Below are positions 61,974 through 64,000 of a stretch of DNA of 64,000 bases, piece by piece; the first letter of the stretch is position 1, and every line of letters starts with the position of its first letter. The translations under genes and the position numbers were made by a program. Source of the stretch: Oscillospiraceae bacterium (lineage in GTDB: Bacteria > Bacillota > Clostridia > Oscillospirales > QAMX01); contig SVLQ01000008.1 in the NCBI GenBank assembly GCA_015067825.1, positions 64,777 through 128,776 of the forward strand, given 5' to 3'. Below the pieces are notes generated by a model. That model was not told the DNA's origin. It made no database searches and was given only the letters and a program-made list of their open reading frames with translations.

Positions 61974-62843
61974 TTAAGTCTCGCTGTCGACCGGCTCGAC
62001 CAAAAAGCTCAGCATCCTGCGGCGGATGCGCCAGTGCTCGGTGACGATGTTGCGCCCCGAACGGTAGGTGTCCTCGTCGCCGAGCTCTTCGTCGAGCTGG
62101 CGGGCGTTTTCCTCGACCGTACCGTGGCAGACAAACAGCCGTTGGTAGGCGGGGTCGCGCTCAATCGAAAGGCTGCGACGGATGATCGAGATGAACCACA
62201 GCGCCCAGAAGAGGAGCAGGATCGCGGAAAATGCGATCATCGTGCCAAGCGAGCCGAAGGCCTCTTCGGTCGCGTCGAAAATCAGCGGGCAGAGAAGCTC
62301 GGCGTCAACGCCGGAGCGCTCGAGGATAATCGTGCGCAGGTCGCCCGGCAGGTAACCGACCGTGCCGGTCAGGGTGTCGAGCTTGACCACGGCGCTGCGC
62401 TTGACGAGAACGTATTGCCCGTTATCAAGGTGCGCGAGCGCATATTCAATGTAGGAGTCGTCGCCGGAGTTGATCGTAATCGGCGTGAAGTCGTCGGGCG
62501 TGAAGACCATGCGGCAAGAACCGTTTTTGGCGAGCATCAGCCGCTTCAGCCGCACGTTTTCGTCGAATTCGGCCGATTCCTCGTGGTTGGCGGAGAAGCC
62601 GAACAGCGTCAGCTGGGTGATCGGGTCGGTGATCTCGGCCAGCTCGGCGTGGGTCACGACCTGCGGCTCGGCCTTCGACATCCGCACGCGGTAAATCGTG
62701 CCGATGGTGTCGAGGTAAACGATCAGCGCGCAGACGACGATCGCCAGCAGAATGCGGTTGCGGTTGACGCGCCGGATCTCGCGGCAGAACGTGCTCTGTT
62801 CAAAAGTCCAGTTTTCCATATCGATCGAAGCGTTTGCTCTCAT
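61974..62843 (-). CDS. Two-pass membrane protein of unknown function
   Basis: The promoter (62896-62924) places the start at ATG 62843 or ATG 62819; ribosome binding sites are weak for both. The 289-residue protein has a cytoplasmic head, membrane helix 1 (ILLAIVVCALIVYLDTIGTI), an outer domain of about 130 residues, helix 2 (MIAFSAILLLFWALWFISII) and a basic-acidic cytoplasmic tail. No family recognised. Confidence 0.75.
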   Translation of the reverse strand: MRANASIDMENWTFEQSTFCREIRRVNRNRILLAIVVCALIVYLDTIGTIYRVRMSKAEPQVVTHAELAEITDPITQLTLFGFSANHEESAEFDENVRLKRLMLAKNGSCRMVFTPDDFTPITINSGDDSYIEYALAHLDNGQYVLVKRSAVVKLDTLTGTVGYLPGDLRTIILERSGVDAELLCPLIFDATEEAFGSLGTMIAFSAILLLFWALWFISIIRRSLSIERDPAYQRLFVCHGTVEENARQLDEELGDEDTYRSGRNIVTEHWRIRRRMLSFLVEPVDSET

Positions 62844-62895
62844 GTTTTGTCGCTGCTTTCTCGTAGTTTTGGCCGGAATCGATCCGGACAGGATA

Positions 62896-62924
62896 ATTGT
62901 ATCACAGCCGGAGCGGGAATGCAA
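62896..62924 (-). promoter_or_regulatory. Sigma-A promoter of the two-pass membrane protein gene
   Basis: On the minus strand TTGCAT (62924-62919), a 17-base spacer and TACAAT (62901-62896). Confidence 0.7.
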
Positions 62925-62981
62925 GAACGGACTGTAAACTCTGAAAATATATATGGAAGAAAGGCGGACGAAGTTTCTGAA

Positions 62982-63888
62982 GCAAGGGAGGCTTGGCGGT
63001 TGCTCTTTGCGGGAGGAGAAACGTTGTCATGCTTCTGCCGTGGCGGCGGCCGCCAAAGACCCCCTTGTAAAGGGGGTAAATTCCCGCTGGGCGGGAATTT
63101 GGGGGATTCTTTGTGCGGGAGGAACGGCGTTATCTTGCGGCGACCGCATCGGCAATCCCTCCGTCACGGCTTCGCCGTGCCACCTCCCTTTGGAAGGGAG
63201 GCTTGCTGGTTGCTCTTTGTGAGAGGAGAAACGTTGCTACGCTTCTGCCGTGGCGGTGGTCGCCAAAGACCCCCTTGTAAAGGGGGTAAATTCCCGCTGT
63301 GCGGGAATTTGGGGGATTCTTTGTGCGGGAGGAACGGCGTTATCTTGCGGCGACCGCGTCGGCAATCCCTCCGTCACGGCTTCGCCGTGCCACCTCCCTT
63401 TGCAAGGGAGGCTTGGCGGTTGCTCTTTGTGGGAGGAGAAACGTTGCTACGCTTCTGCCGTGGCAACGACCGCCAAAGACCCCCTTGTAAAGGGGGTAAA
63501 TTCCCGCTGGGCGGGAATTTGGGGGATTCTTTGTGCGGGAGGAACGGTGTTACCTTGCGGCGACCGCATCGGCAATCCCTCCGTCACGGCTTCGCCGTGC
63601 CACCTCCCTTTGCAAGGGAGGCTTGCTGGTTGCTCTTTGTGAGAGGAGAAACGTTGCTACGCTTCTGCCGTGGCGGTGGTCGCCAAAGACCCCCTTGTAA
63701 AGGGGGTAAATTCCCGCTGTGCGGGAATTTGGGGGATTCTTTGTGCGGGAGGAACGGTGTTACCTTGCGGCGACCGCACCGGCAATCCCTCCGTCACAGC
63801 TTCGCCGTGCCACCTCCCTTTGCAAGGGAGGCTTGCTGGTTGCTCTTTGTGAGAGGAGAAGCGTTGCTGCGCTTCTGCCGTAGCGGCG
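62982..63888. repeat. 210-bp tandem repeat array, four full units and a partial fifth
   Basis: The block GCTT(GG/GC)(C/T)GGTTGCTCTTT recurs at 62991, 63201, 63411, 63621 and 63831, exactly 210 bp apart. Each unit holds the palindromes CCCCCTTGTAAAGGGGG, TTCCCGC-NN-GCGGGAA, CACGGCTTCGCCGTG and CCTCCCTTTGCAAGGGAGG. Units 1 and 3 share variants against units 2 and 4. Because 210 is a multiple of three, long open frames cross the array but they are not genes. No gene lies between 62925 and 64000. Confidence 0.95.
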
Positions 63889-63937
63889 GGTATATAAAAA
63901 CCTTGTATAAAATTGGTCAGATTTGGTCATTTTATAC

Positions 63938-63966
63938 TTGACAAACGAAAGGAATCGTGGTACATT
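63938..63966 (+). promoter_or_regulatory. Sigma-A promoter of the heat-shock operon
   Basis: TTGACA (63938-63943), 17-base spacer, TACATT (63961-63966), followed directly by CIRCE. Confidence 0.85.
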
Positions 63967-63970
63967 ATTG

Positions 63971-63997
63971 TTAGCACTCGGGGAGCTTGAGTGCTAA
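63971..63997 (+). promoter_or_regulatory. CIRCE operator (HrcA binding site)
   Basis: TTAGCACTC-N9-GAGTGCTAA matches the CIRCE consensus at every position and lies just downstream of the -10 element, where HrcA represses transcription at normal temperature. A groES-groEL or hrcA-grpE-dnaK operon is expected to start beyond the window end (inference). Confidence 0.97.
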
Positions 63998-64000
63998 CCG

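Noticed and set aside
62982-63888. CRISPR array
   Set aside because: The 210-bp repeats are directly adjacent, with no unique spacers and the wrong repeat length.
62034-63941. A 635-codon open frame on the plus strand across the tandem array
   Set aside because: It is antisense to a good membrane protein gene and then crosses 210-bp units whose length is a multiple of three; no start signal or protein-like composition.

Overview
This 64 kb window is chromosomal DNA from a GC-rich, low-to-moderately annotated Firmicute of the class Clostridia, probably an uncultured gut member of the Oscillospirales/Ruminococcaceae type (inference). The evidence is the gene content (Spo0A, AddAB, DUF951, YlmH-like S4 protein, DUF6062, TrmFO, PlsX-AcpP-Rnc, a CIRCE element), strong AGGAGG-type ribosome binding sites, consensus sigma-A promoters (TTGACA-N17-TATAAT), and intergenic repeats of the kind common in gut Clostridia. 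I see no rRNA, tRNA, CRISPR array, phage or transposase gene.

Layout. 1-7.4 kb: an S1-domain protein fragment, DUF951, a two-component system followed by a membrane-anchored HtrA-like protease, and an ECF sigma/anti-sigma/lipoprotein operon. 7.4-22.5 kb: mostly minus-strand housekeeping genes: mltG, a DJ-1 protein, thymidylate kinase, a TagA/WecG glycosyltransferase, a conserved clostridial Cys-rich protein, a radical SAM protein, rnc, acpP, plsX, trmFO, topA, dprA, a SpoU rRNA methyltransferase, and greA. 22.9-29.9 kb: an amidohydrolase, three zinc-ribbon membrane-anchored proteins and tex. 29.9-37 kb: glycan degradation (GH84 and GH2 enzymes), a methyltransferase, two acetyltransferases and small conserved proteins. 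37-46.8 kb: serine dehydratase, three tandem MATE transporters, a peptidase E homologue, a 2'-5' RNA ligase-like protein, a sugar isomerase, an S4 protein and an SGNH hydrolase. 47-57.2 kb: spo0A, a zinc-ribbon coiled-coil protein, a glycerophosphodiesterase and addBA. 57.5-62.9 kb: a minus-strand envelope/stress cluster: DUF4349 lipoprotein, another lipoprotein, a frameshifted vWA protein, an ECF sigma factor and a membrane protein. 62.9-64 kb: a 210-bp tandem repeat array and a perfect promoter-plus-CIRCE control region for a heat-shock operon that starts beyond the window.

The most interesting observations are: (1) a four-copy dispersed element of about 165-185 bp made of several hairpins that differ in sequence but keep pairing (covariation), with a possible pseudoknot, always placed directly after the stop codon of a minus-strand gene; (2) a Spo0A whose receiver has Glu in place of the phosphorylated Asp and lacks one acidic-pocket Asp, while its DNA-binding domain and its own 0A-box-rich promoter look intact; (3) a 14-bp tandem duplication that splits a sigma-factor-linked vWA gene and could be reversible; (4) a perfect 16-bp inverted repeat that would bury the ribosome binding site of a conserved clostridial gene; (5) matching direct repeats upstream of a response regulator and the protease that follows it; (6) a zinc-ribbon gene whose start codon has become ACG; (7) a 210-bp tandem array with 420-bp higher-order structure.
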